A stretch of 64,000 nucleotides of DNA from Echinococcus granulosus (Eukaryota; Platyhelminthes; Cestoda; Cyclophyllidea; Taeniidae). Under the pieces are notes generated by a model. That model was given only the letters and a program-made list of their open reading frames with translations. It had not been told where the DNA came from and ran no database searches. Where the stretch lies: NCBI RefSeq assembly GCF_000524195.1, contig NW_020170474.1, positions 148,493 through 212,492 on the forward strand. Direction: 5' to 3'. A program made the position numbers and the translations under genes. Positions 10,501 through 20,600 of this stretch are shown in pieces. Numbering within the stretch: position 1 is the first letter of the stretch; every line of letters begins with the position of its first letter.

Positions 10501-12633
10501 GCCACGGAAAGTAGCAAAACTGGTACACACACACGCACACACCCCAGATTGAATCAATCCAATCTCAAAGGGCAGGTTTATTGAAGAAGACCTCCAGAGA
10601 AGTTAGTCGCCTGTTAAATTAATCACCATTACTTCAATCTACAATTCCTCACCCACGAAACAAAGTCTGCCCCACTAACCTCTTGTTACGGCGTTTAGTC
10701 ACCGGAAATCGGGAACCCAGCCCCAATCGCTGCCGATTCTACCGCGCTTTCACTTTCCAACTACCTATGCGATTCCGCATGAGGTGAGCACCTTTTCTTG
10801 GTGCCTGAAGAGAATGTCATCATCAACCTTGCCTACTTTCTTACGGCAAAGTCCCGCAGAAACTTGAGATATGTGTTCTTGCACATTCTTCCCCCTGATT
10901 CACTTGTCACGACTCCTTCAGGCAACACATCTAGTATAGGACAGGAGGACTCGCTCGCATCCGCCGTGATGCGAGCGTTCGTCTAATTCCGCGGCACAAA
11001 AGCTAGCTCACATTACAAGTAATTTAAATAGTGAGCAATTCCCCAACTGCCCAACAACAGGCTTGATAATTGGCCTCTACAGCTTCATCAGGTTAATTCA
11101 ACCGGCTGTTGAGGAAGTAAGGGTTCAAATTTGGACGGAAATAGCAGGGAGCACATTAAGAAGCATTGTACTGATTCACTGGTGTATATTCAATTATGAA
11201 GCTACACATAGGTGGGGCTCGTGGATGTAAAAAAGTATGAATTTCGTAAGTTCTGAAAAGTTGTGTGATGTGATTGTCATGCAACATTTTGGACGCCTGG
11301 TATTATTCACTGCTTCAAAAACGTCATGTGCTTAACGCGACTCAGTACTCAGCTTAATGCTATGCATTAATCGGGGAAGGGAGATCGCTTACGTAAATGC
11401 CTGAACCGGTGCTGCATCTTCACAAGCATCAAAGTCCGGTGTGGTGGTCTGATTAGTGAAGATCTTGATGTTCTTTGGCCCCGAATCTACAAAAATCAAG
11501 ACACGCAAATAGAGATCCTGATACGTGGGCAAAGTGCCCTGACAAGAAATTAATCAAGGGACTGCTTAATCACGTCTCACTAAGTAGAGAATTAAACTCA
11601 ACTAGTCGTATGCTGGATAAACGATCATCAGACAAATCCTGCTCTCCATTCTATGCCGGTAATAAGTAAGGTGTAAAGTATGCAACAGGTGATCAATTAC
11701 TTATTCATTGATAGAAATCCACGATGCGATAAGCTTGACGTGACATGCTTGCTACCAAAATCTCAACAGAAGACTGACCACCAAAACCCGGATGTTTTGT
11801 GCTCCAGTATGATCTCAATAGTAGCACTACCAAATGAACCAAGTCAACAGCTGCTCAAACGCTAAAACAAGCTAATGACTCTCATGCTAGGAATATCCTA
11901 CATGTGCTTCGCTGTTTATAAAACAGGTCATCATAGGCAGATGAGATATGCTGTTTACACATTCGTATCGTATTGGTGATCTTAATGCCATATCAACTCA
12001 AAACCAATAGGCTTTTCAATCTATAAACCAAACAACTCATAAGAACTTCCACTTCTAGGCTATGACATTGCAAGCGCGGTTTAAACCAAAAAATAAAAAA
12101 GGAGTGAGAACGGGCGAACCTTCAGGGCCAGTGATTCTGAGAGAGTGCAGCTTGACTAGTTGATTAAATGTGAGGAAGATGATGAGCTACAATTAAACAA
12201 ACGGGAAAAGATCCAATGCTCATTTTACTACTCAGTTCACAAACCAATGGAGAATTATCTAACATTAAGGTTAGAACTAGTCGACAGCAGGCCAAACCAT
12301 CAAGTAACTTTATGGTTCAAGATACATTTACTCAACCGTTCATGTTTCCAGTGTACTTAAAATCAAACCTTTTTTAGCCAAAAAATCCTAAGCAGTGGTA
12401 CATCAAATCATGCAAAAAGACCTTAGGTATTATCAGAGCACATGAACTATTAGACCTATATTATTCAGAAAACAAACGGATTAAAAAAATACCGAGTTTA
12501 ATGGATTTACCTGTTCATCTGCGTCAGACATGAGATAGGACATATCTTTAGTCAAAGCGCATTCAAGCCCATGGTCGCTATGGCAATTGAGACACTCGCA
12601 ACGAGTCTTGTCAAGCATCGAAACGAGATCCAT
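7511..12633 (-). CDS. TXNL1: TXNL1 exons 3-8, PITH domain
   Basis: Six small exons (123, 67, 94, 79, 108 and 33 bp) spread over 5.1 kb encode the PITH (DUF1000) domain. The first contains CECLN and DADEQ, the second LTFNQLVKLHSLRITGPE, the third GPKNIKIFTNQ, the fourth KYVRFQNVNSIT, the fifth IFIQDNQQGVEQTRITNLIL and NMNEFKR. The sixth adds only ten residues, VAGQKGEAHS, matching the short conserved tail of the family. The first intron of this set is only 42 bp; the others range from 0.3 to 1.9 kb. Confidence 0.93.
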
Positions 12634-13143
12634 CTAAAAACAAGAATTTATGAGAAAAAAACCAGGGTAAATTACGAGACCAGGAACAGGAGCAATAGTG
12701 GGAGCTGATGTGGCTGGAATGGAAGAAGAGGCTGCGGGAGGACCAGAAGACTTTGTTAATTCATTGAGGCGGGCACGCAACAGTTCCATATCCGGTTTCC
12801 GAATTGTTTCAATAGTTTGCCCACCACGGAGAAAGACAAAAGTTGGAATTTGAACGACACCGAAATTTGCAACACATTCCTAAATAAGACAATTGGATCA
12901 ACTATGGAATCGAGAAACAAGCTCCACTGTCTGTATCATTACCGAGCATGTATCAACGTCAACTTTGATAAAACTAACAGAGGGGAAACGTCTACTCAGT
13001 TCGACAACTTCAGGTTCTATTGCAGTGCAAGGGTCGCACCATGTGGCAAAAAAATCTAAAACCACAAGGCGAGCTGAATCGTCCGATGCACTTTTGAATG
13101 CTTCTTTGAAGGCCTCGTCAGTGGCAACTAGTTTAATACTCAT
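7511..13143 (-). CDS. TXNL1: thioredoxin-like protein 1 (thioredoxin + PITH domains)
   Basis: TXNL1 is a cytosolic thioredoxin known to associate with the 26S proteasome through its PITH domain. Exons on the minus strand, high to low: 13143-12943, 12879-12676, 12633-12511, 12186-12120, 11486-11393, 10261-10183, 8229-8122, 7543-7511. Phases agree at every junction and the total is 303 codons (302 aa), close to the vertebrate length of about 289. The thioredoxin domain is residues 1-110, with active site WCDPC at 35-39 and cis-proline IPTF at 78-81. The PITH domain is about residues 136-300, with CECLN, EQL, FNQLVKLHSLRI, KYVRFQNVNSIT and TNMNEFKR; the last exon gives VAGQKGEAHS. An upstream in-frame ATG would add eight residues. 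The inner ATG at 13143 was chosen because it matches the usual N-terminus. The gene is divergent to the cyclase and convergent to SCAPER. Confidence 0.95.
7544..8121 (-). other. TXNL1 last intron, 578 bp
   Basis: The intron between the NMNEFKR exon and the 33-bp terminal exon. Open frames of 60-106 codons occur on both strands but overlap one another, show no family motif and are treated as chance. Confidence 0.6.
8956..9262 (+). repeat. dispersed direct repeat, copy 1
   Basis: About 300 bp similar to 10992-11290 in the same orientation. Shared landmarks: GCTAGCTCGCACCACAAGT, AACAGGCTTGATGCAAGGCC, CTTTCATCAGGCTATTTCAA, GAGGGTTCAAAACAGG, GCATTGCACTGGTCCAC and GTGAATTTTGTAAGTCC. No ORF. The GGGTTCAAAAC stretch resembles a polymerase III B box, so a short interspersed element is one possibility. 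Confidence 0.6.
9484..9499. repeat. 16-bp near-palindrome GTCACATATGTGTGAC
   Basis: Second copy of the set, in a TXNL1 intron. The left flank TTACCGGC matches the reverse complement of the flank of the copy at 31512 (TTACCAGC), so the shared unit is longer than 16 bp. Confidence 0.7.
10262..11392 (-). other. TXNL1 intron, 1131 bp
   Basis: Holds the second copy of the dispersed repeat (10992-11290) and a short (CA)n tract near 10527. No exon-like segment was seen. Confidence 0.55.
10992..11290 (+). repeat. dispersed direct repeat, copy 2
   Basis: Counterpart of 8956-9262 with the same order of landmarks: GCTAGCTCACATTACAAGT, AACAGGCTTGATAATTGGCC, CTTCATCAGGTTAATTCAA, AAGGGTTCAAATTTGG, GCATTGTACTGATTCAC and TGAATTTCGTAAGTTC. 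It has an extra insert of about 25 bp in the middle. The two copies lie in neighbouring TXNL1 introns. Confidence 0.6.
11487..12119 (-). other. TXNL1 intron, 633 bp
   Basis: AT-rich intron between PITH exons 4 and 5. I see nothing recognisable in it. Confidence 0.5.
12676..13143 (-). CDS. TXNL1: TXNL1 exons 1-2, thioredoxin domain
   Basis: Two exons separated by a 63-bp intron (12880-12942). Exon 1 ends with FIKVDVDTCS and exon 2 opens with ECVANFGVVQIPTFVFLRGG, the classic second half of a thioredoxin fold. The active site is C-D-P-C where canonical thioredoxins have C-G-P-C. After the fold comes a Ser/Pro/Ala linker (PAASSSIPATSAPTIAPVPG) that leads into the PITH domain. Confidence 0.93.
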
Positions 13144-14065
13144 TTCTATCAATAAAGCACGACTCAACAGCCACTGGGCACCTAACCAACGGATAAGCGA
13201 TCACACGAATTCCATTAGTCAATTCAAATTCGTTTATCTATGACCCTATTACATAACACTATGCAAATTGATAAACGAAAATGTGTAAACTCCCTCTGGT
13301 TCTTATATACTCAGGCACTCTGCATCTCAAAATATCCAAAAAACATGGGTGATCTAGTACTTATTTTGATTTAATAAATTTAAATCAGCCGTAGAGAGAA
13401 TTTCTACGACTTTTCTTCCCAAACGAACCCACGCCACTCTATAGCTTTTATGCCTACATCAGACTTGCAGCTTTGAAAATGGATTTTTGGGGCCACAAGG
13501 GCTAAATCTCACACCTTATTTGGCTAATGACAACTGTTGGCGAATGTGTAAGAGTCCGAAAATTTTTATTGTTGGTAAATTGGGGAACAGTTACAAGACA
13601 AATTATAACTGTAAGGACATAATATCTGGCTGAAGCATTGCACGAGTGGGCTGCAAAATCCCAGTGGCATAACTCGCCTTTCTTGTGCCCCTTTTTATTA
13701 TTAATCTCATGTTGCTTAGCATAGAGCACGTAGTTATAAATTTCGTGAAAATATTTTGCTAGAAAATTGGGGTAGGTCGAGTTCTAAATATATGAGAAAT
13801 ATTCCTCATTTTGCTGTTTTATGTTTTTTATATTTTTAAAAAAGCTTAATATTTATGATTTTTGAAGCACCATATTAAAGGGTGAACCAAACAATGCGTG
13901 TTTGTTTTTCGGTCCAAATAGTAATACCTTTCAGGGTCGTAATCCCTTCAAAATCAATTCCCCGATCAGTACACGATGTAGCGTTTTAAAGTCTTAGTCC
14001 TTGGGCCTCGAAAAAGTTGCATTTGTACTAATTTTCAGCTCTTGGAATAGTGCTTTCTTTACAGT
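13144..14065. promoter_or_regulatory. 922-bp divergent region between TXNL1 and the cyclase
   Basis: The TXNL1 start codon (- strand) and the first recognised cyclase exon (+ strand) point away from each other across this AT-rich stretch. It should contain the TXNL1 promoter. An acceptor-like TTTCTTTACAG ends at 14064, two bases before the cyclase ATG, so a 5' untranslated exon or more N-terminal coding could lie upstream. No convincing TATA box or CpG-rich core was seen. Confidence 0.45.
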
Positions 14066-14665
14066 ATGATTCGTCGCACCTGCGCCATCTCTCGCCTTTT
14101 TAACTCCACCTTCTCTCCGCCCCTCTCCCTCTGGCATTTGCGCCTCTTTTTCGCCATCCTTTTCTCTATCTCTTTTACCGCTACGGCTTTAACCACCGCT
14201 CGTCTACTTACTGCACGATTTCTCAGCCAACAGCCCTTCCTTCACCTCGGCACTCTTATCTGCTGTACCGTTGGGTTAATCCGTTGTCGTGGAAATCATC
14301 TTCAAAAGGTTTTCTGTACTTCGCACATCTCTAAACGACTTCGTCAAGCAACCCTCTGTGCTTCGGTTGCTATCACTCTCTCGGCTCTTGCTTCTCTTCC
14401 CACTCCAACCTCTGTGACTGCTACAACGTCGGATTCTGATGTTGCGCATCTTGACATATGGCTTCTCCTGGCTCTCACGCTCTGTGTCCAAGTCTTTCTT
14501 CCCATTTGTCGAGTACGGCATCTTGTGTGTGTAGTCATTGCGCTGGTGCATGCTGTCATAGTGGTTTTTAGGAGGGTCACCGCTAGTAATGCGGCGATTC
14601 TCAGCGGCGGTGGCGGTGAATGTTTCTTGTGTTGGAATTCGTGTGACGTCCGATTTTGGCGTAAG
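14066..14665 (+). CDS. cyclase exon 1: first membrane block, TM1-TM5
   Basis: A 200-codon exon that is mostly hydrophobic. Likely membrane segments are residues 25-47, 58-74, 95-112, 129-147 and 152-168. The next exon (18182) supplies the sixth, ASNLVAFTLTNLIGWHLSC. Only 27 residues precede TM1, short for this family, and an acceptor-like TTTACAG lies immediately before the ATG, so the true N-terminus may be in an unseen upstream exon. The donor after WRK (GTAAGA) is strong and in phase 0. Confidence 0.75.
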
Positions 14666-17600
14666 GTAAGAGGTGTTTATTGAATCGTAACCTTATTTGG
14701 GATCTTTAAACCACCAAATTTTTGTAGTTTTGGTAGGTTTCTTCAAGATTGTGGCGATAAATTTATAACCTGTCTCTGGGTTGCTAGTTCATTGCCATTG
14801 ATCTACGTGTTTAGCATTTATAAATAGGTACACTTAAATTGGTTTTTCCTGAAGTACGCATCAAGGAAATTTTAGTATGAGTAATTCTAAATTGCATTAT
14901 TAACTCGCTTGGATCACAAATACTTGTGCTATGCAACACTTTGGTCTCCCATTGAGTTTGATGAGGTGCTTGTTGTGGCCTGGAGAATAAATCTACTATT
15001 AGCGGACCCGATTCCCGCCTTAGCTGGTGAATTGCATAGTTTGAGGGTCCATTCCTTAATGTGAAACATGAATTAATGAGGGGACGAAATTGCGCGTTCA
15101 AAGTGGAACAATTAATATGCATTAACTTTCTGCATTGCTGAATTGAAGTTGTTTCTTTATCGTGCCCATGGAATTGCAAGCTTTCTTCGAGAATTTGCCA
15201 ACTGTTCGTTGTTTACTTGACGAAGTTAATCCCGTCCTTGAGCCTCTGAATTATCACATATTCAGAGCGTGTACGTATTTTTCAAATGTCGCTTTGTAAA
15301 TTAGTGTATTGAAGCCAATTTTATCCGCGCCACAAGTCGTACATCGCAGTAGTGAACGAGACATTTGTCATCATTTGATTACAGTTGATTTTGCTTCCTC
15401 AAGTCGCATATCAAGGCGTATTCTTCTGCAGGTATTTCGGCCTCACTTTTTGCGGCTCGAATTATTGTGACTTGTCTGGCTAAAATTCTAAGCTATCAAG
15501 GGTTGTGCTTAGCAGTTTCACTACCAACAACACATATATGTGACTCTCAAGTTTCCCTATCTGAGCTATCAACTCACAGGCATGTGATGTGCCTTTTTAT
15601 GGATGTATGCTGGCTGGTTGCGATAATTTTAGTGTCCTGGTTGATTTCATTAGGAGGATAGTAAAAGAACTTGCCTATGATAGTTGACTTCGCCCTAAGA
15701 TCCTGCTTACAAAGGTATTATTAATTGTTTGTCCGCAAATAAGCAAAAGAAAATAATTATGGATGTGAGGACCCCTTTTCTCATTTCTTTAACAAGTGAG
15801 TCCCCTAACTGGTCCCATTTCTCCTTTGCCATTACACAGAAATGGCTTTTAAATAATTCCATACTTATCTTCTATAACTTCTCTCTGGAGATTGCTCTTC
15901 TTTAGCAGTATTTTTAATGCAGGAGTTGAGCTTATTAAGAGCGCTTTCGGACATGCCCTCTGAGGGACTTACTCATATCACCTAAGTAGTATATTCCACA
16001 CCTCATAATCAAATGGTTGTATTCGTCTCTATAACGTACCAATGACGGTGGATCTGTTTCTTTTTAAATGTGGACATTATTCTGTATTTCTTTTCAATAA
16101 TATCGCCAGTTCGGTGGAGAGATTCACCTTGAAACCGGAGGCTTTAACATTCTGTCTTCATCGCTGAGCCATTGAACGCAACAAGTCTCCCTTTTTACTG
16201 TGGCAGGAGGTTAAAATTGCTTCTCTGAAGCACATAAGCGTCATTTTGTTGAATTAGAAGTTTCCTTAAATTTGCAAATCGTTGGGCTAAAATCGGTTTT
16301 ATAATCCACCTCAGAATGTAGACCTTTTATTTCCCCTTCCACAGGCTTCGTTCCACTTTTTTTCTTTTTACATCGAAGTTCTTTTTGACAACTAGACGTC
16401 AAGTTGACTTTACTTTCTCCATAAAGGTTCCCTTCCAAAAATTGGTCTTTATCTCTGGGTTTTTAAGTCACAGTAGTATGCACTTCGGGTTTCTGCATCT
16501 CAAGGTATTCTGAGAATCTCACTTTGTAAAAAAACGTGGCCTCAGAGGCAAAACGCCTGGGCGTAGTCTCCTGAAGATGATGTGGTACATGCCTTAGAAG
16601 TGTGCGGTGGATAGCCCATTAATAGGCTGGAGAAAACCAGCGATGTAGTCATTCGCCTAGCGTTGGACTGACTACAAAAATCATTTCTAGTGACGAGTTA
16701 GTCACTCAAGGAACAATCTACCCTCTCCTTAAGTTTTGATAAAGGTCATGAAGGAAGCCTGTGGGTGGCACTCATTTGCCTATTAGCTTTCCCTCCCAGA
16801 CTTTCCCAGTTGCTGTTGGTGTAAAAGAAACCCTTTTCACTGTCTCTCACGTTAAACAGCACTGACTTGGTCCTGATACGCTAGTCTCGAATCGACATCT
16901 CTGGATGGTGCATTTTTCTAATGCCTCACCTGTTCAAACTGTTGGCTGGAAGCTTTTTGGCTTTGGAACCGAGTTGAACCTCCAAGCTTTAATCACATCC
17001 ACTGAGTTCGTTCCACTCTTTTGGATACTGTGGCGAGTTCTCCAGATTTCCTCAATCTCTGGGTGGCTCGACTTCAGTGTACAAGGAGTTGGGTCTTAAG
17101 CTTTATTGAATTGGTACCGCATTCCTTCTTCACTTAAGACCGTTTTATTTTGACAACCCAACGATCTGCCTCTGGAAGGTTTTTATCCAATCCAAGGGCC
17201 AGATGAATCCTACGGTATTCATTCTGTCTTTTCCTAATTTCTAAGCAACGCAGCTAAGGCAAAGTGGGAGAAGAACAATAAAACTGGGGACTTACCTTAT
17301 TCCTTCACTAGCTGAAATTTTGCCTCCCCAGTGTGCCGTTAAAACGTCCGCTATCGCTACAATTTCAGCAGAGCTCCGACTGCCACAGTCCAGGTGCTTT
17401 TACTGTACCCACTTTAAATATCTCCCTCAGATTTAGAACTCCTTTTGGCTTTATATCTTTTTTTTTATCCCAACCAACCTATTTGTGGTACATAATTCGG
17501 TGGAGACAGTTGTCATAAACTGATAAGGAACATATGTCACGTATTTGTGACATGCGTGCTCAGACAAGAAAAGTAGGGTAATCATGTTAAAGGAAATTGT

Positions 17601-20600
17601 TTATTTAACAAAGAGTTAACATCTCAATACGTTCAGACAGTTTTTTTGGTCTTAACCAAGAATTGAGTGGGGTAGCAGACTCCTCGTAAAAGCGATTATG
17701 CCAGGTTTTGCCTCTGCCAAGAGTGAAAGAGTAAATCCAGTCACTCTCTCCCCCCTCCGCTTCCTCACCTTGACTTCGGTGATTTGCTACTTTTTTTGTT
17801 TTCACCCTCAAAGCTGGAAATGCTGTACCGAGTCGAGTGTGATTCCGTCCCCCTTGAAGTTGACAAGTGTCACATCTTCCGAGTATTGTCTTCAGTGCTC
17901 TAGGTTGGCGCTACACACGCTTAATCAGTGGCCGTCCTAGCAACAGTAGTAGAGCTGCTAATAGACAGATGCATGCCAACTGTCGGCTCAACGGACAGGG
18001 ATTAGGGGTCCCACTTTCATCTCTTGAATTTTTGAGCGCGCGGGGTTGTTTTATCCAAATTGCTATTCCACTTCGAGTTCATAAATCTAATCCATCACTT
18101 TCTGATCTGGAAAAAGATAATGAAGGGAGAGAGGGAAATATTGCGGATTTGAAATGACCGATTTCTCCCACCCGCCCCTAGGTTGCCTCAAATCTGGTAG
18201 CTTTCACACTGACCAACTTGATTGGTTGGCATCTGTCTTGTCAAAACTACCTGGAGCGTTGGAGGTGTCTTTGTGTTGTACTGCATGCCGCCGCCAGACA
18301 GTCGACTCTGCTTTCGACTCAGAAGAAACTCGTGAGTGCTGATCCCTGAATGCCTTCGTCTTTGATGATCTCTTAAATCACCTACTTTCGTTTATATTTT
18401 AAGAACCGAATCTCACGGGCTATCGTGCCTCCAGCGTTGACAACTGATTTGGAGCACGATTTTTACTCTCCTCCTTACGTTTGGTCTTCTCCTCTGGTCA
18501 TTTACCTTCGAAATGTCAGGTATTGTTCCTTTTCTCTCTCCCCCCTCCAATCAAATTGTCGGATTCATAGGGTTTCCCTTTTTTAGCTTCCTCAGCGCTG
18601 AATTGGTCGGTTTTTACACCTCAAATGGAGCTGGTAGCGGTTGTGCTGGAGGCGGCTTGTCACCGATGCTTCCCAACACTGGTGTTCCAGAAGTTGAACG
18701 TTATCCACAGCCTGCAGCTCAACACGTGGTAACATTTACGAATCAACTCATCGGTCAAATCAAAGCGCTGTGTGAGGTACACTTAGGATAATCTCGTTCC
18801 ATCCTTTCAATGTTTTAACTTTGGCAAGGCGTGTACCGGTGTTATGAAAGGAGGATAGTGTTCCCTTGGTGAAGCCATTAATCCAGCCCGGACTCTATAC
18901 CTGGGTAGTTTGAGATGTCTGGATGGGTGTGTTGCTTCCTTCCACCTCAACTCCCTTTAGTTTCACCGCCATTGCCTTGGTCTCAGGTCTGACTTTCACT
19001 TGGGCGTATGACTGCCTGATTCGATTGTGCTGACTCCACTGCGTCGTAATCTCATTCGACAAGTTGAAAGAAGATAGTAACCACCAGACGGATGGTCAAG
19101 TCGGAGTGGTAATGGGCCAAACGACCTAACAATTTGCCAAGTCCATACTGGATGACCTGCGTTTTTCCAAAACCGTAGATTAAATCCTTCGCTCTACCAG
19201 TGGATTTAACTTTGGATTTGGATGGTGTGCCACATAGAAGATTTGAGCCGAGACTGAGGTGGTTGATGTTGAGGTGAAGTCAGTTCCAATTCCATCCATC
19301 CTGGATTCATCCATCCATTCATCCTGGATCCTTCCATCCTTCCATGCACGAAGCCATCCACCTCTGAGGCGTTCATCTGCTGGTTAATCTATCCACTCAG
19401 TCGTTAGGTTTCATCCCCACCTCATCCATTAAGCTGTTTTTCCTATCCTTGCTCCATTCATCTCCAACCCATCCATCTCCATTCCACTCATTCCTCCTGC
19501 ATCTGTCCAATTATCCACCCATCCCCTTACTCATTTTGAAATCATGCTAACTGTGTAGGTAGGTTCCACTTCTGCGAGGGTCAAAGGACAAATTAGTGGT
19601 TTTACAGAAAGCCGACCTTTGTTTTAGCGAGCACCTCCCTCTTTTCAGAATCATGGTTGCTACGCCGTTCATGTACGACCGGGTGAAGTTCTCTGCATTG
19701 CGGGCTATCCAGAGGTGCGTGTCGATCATGCAAACTCCTGTGTCCAACTGGCACTCGCAATTAACCGGCTACTGAGGTAAGACGGCTTCAGTTTTTTAGG
19801 GCTTTCTACCTACCCTCTATTTACCTTCTTGGTTTTTTTTGCAAAAAAATGAACGAAAAGAAGTTTTCCCCTGCCTTAAATCGTCTTAACCAACTGCTTC
19901 CACATTAAGTTAAGGATGGAATTTCTGCCTTCAATTTTTCCATTTCGATCTTTTTGCTATGTGGGAAGGTATCAGGTCTTCCGTTGGATTCAGCATAGAC
20001 CATTTTTCTCTTGACTTCTTTTACCGACTTAAATGATAGCCATGAACCATCTGGTGGTGTTGTTCTTCCTGCCTAGATAGTTCCCACGTCGCCCACCAAT
20101 TCACAGGTCCCTTGAATTTTAGTTTACTTGTCCTTTTAATTCCCTCTGGACAAATTATTGGACCGCTTCAGACGCGAACCTTAAACGGGACAAACATTAG
20201 TGTTTGATTCCTTTTCCTCCTCCCTGATGAATAATTAAGGAATTCTTCTGCAAGGTCAAGATGTGGAATCTTCAAACCTCCTCATTTTTTGGTTTATAAA
20301 AGGCATTCCTTTAGTCCTGGTCGTTTGCGTCCCCATCGCCTTTCAGTGTTCCAGCCGTCTATATCTATTCCGCACGTGTCATTTGGTAGCCCAATGAGAA
20401 ACGGTGATGATCATTACTTGGAGGAATATGCGGAGAATAAGGAGGATAAGGACGAGGCTCTCTTCAAACTGATCAATGAATCCTGACTGTTTCTTTTTGC
20501 CTACGTTGGAGTTGGATCGCGTCCAACCGATAGACGTCATCCGCAACTTTTTGGTCATCGGGAAGTGAACCATTCCACCGGCTGTCCACCACACTCACGA

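Noticed and set aside
14276..14580. Two minus-strand open frames
   Set aside because: Antisense shadows of the cyclase TM exon, rich in Arg/Ser with no motif.
15432..15661. Hydrophobic open frame considered as a cyclase membrane exon
   Set aside because: Its frame would need a phase-1 donor, but exon 1 ends in phase 0 and joins 18182 directly to give six membrane segments.
17867..18157. 96-codon open frame just before cyclase exon 2
   Set aside because: No matching splice sites, and its sequence does not fit the region between TM5 and C1; the 18182 frame does.
18154..18342. Alternative frame over cyclase exon 2 (HTDQLDWLASVLSKLPG...)
   Set aside because: The phase-0 frame gives TM6 plus the expected cytoplasmic helix and joins both neighbours; this frame does not.
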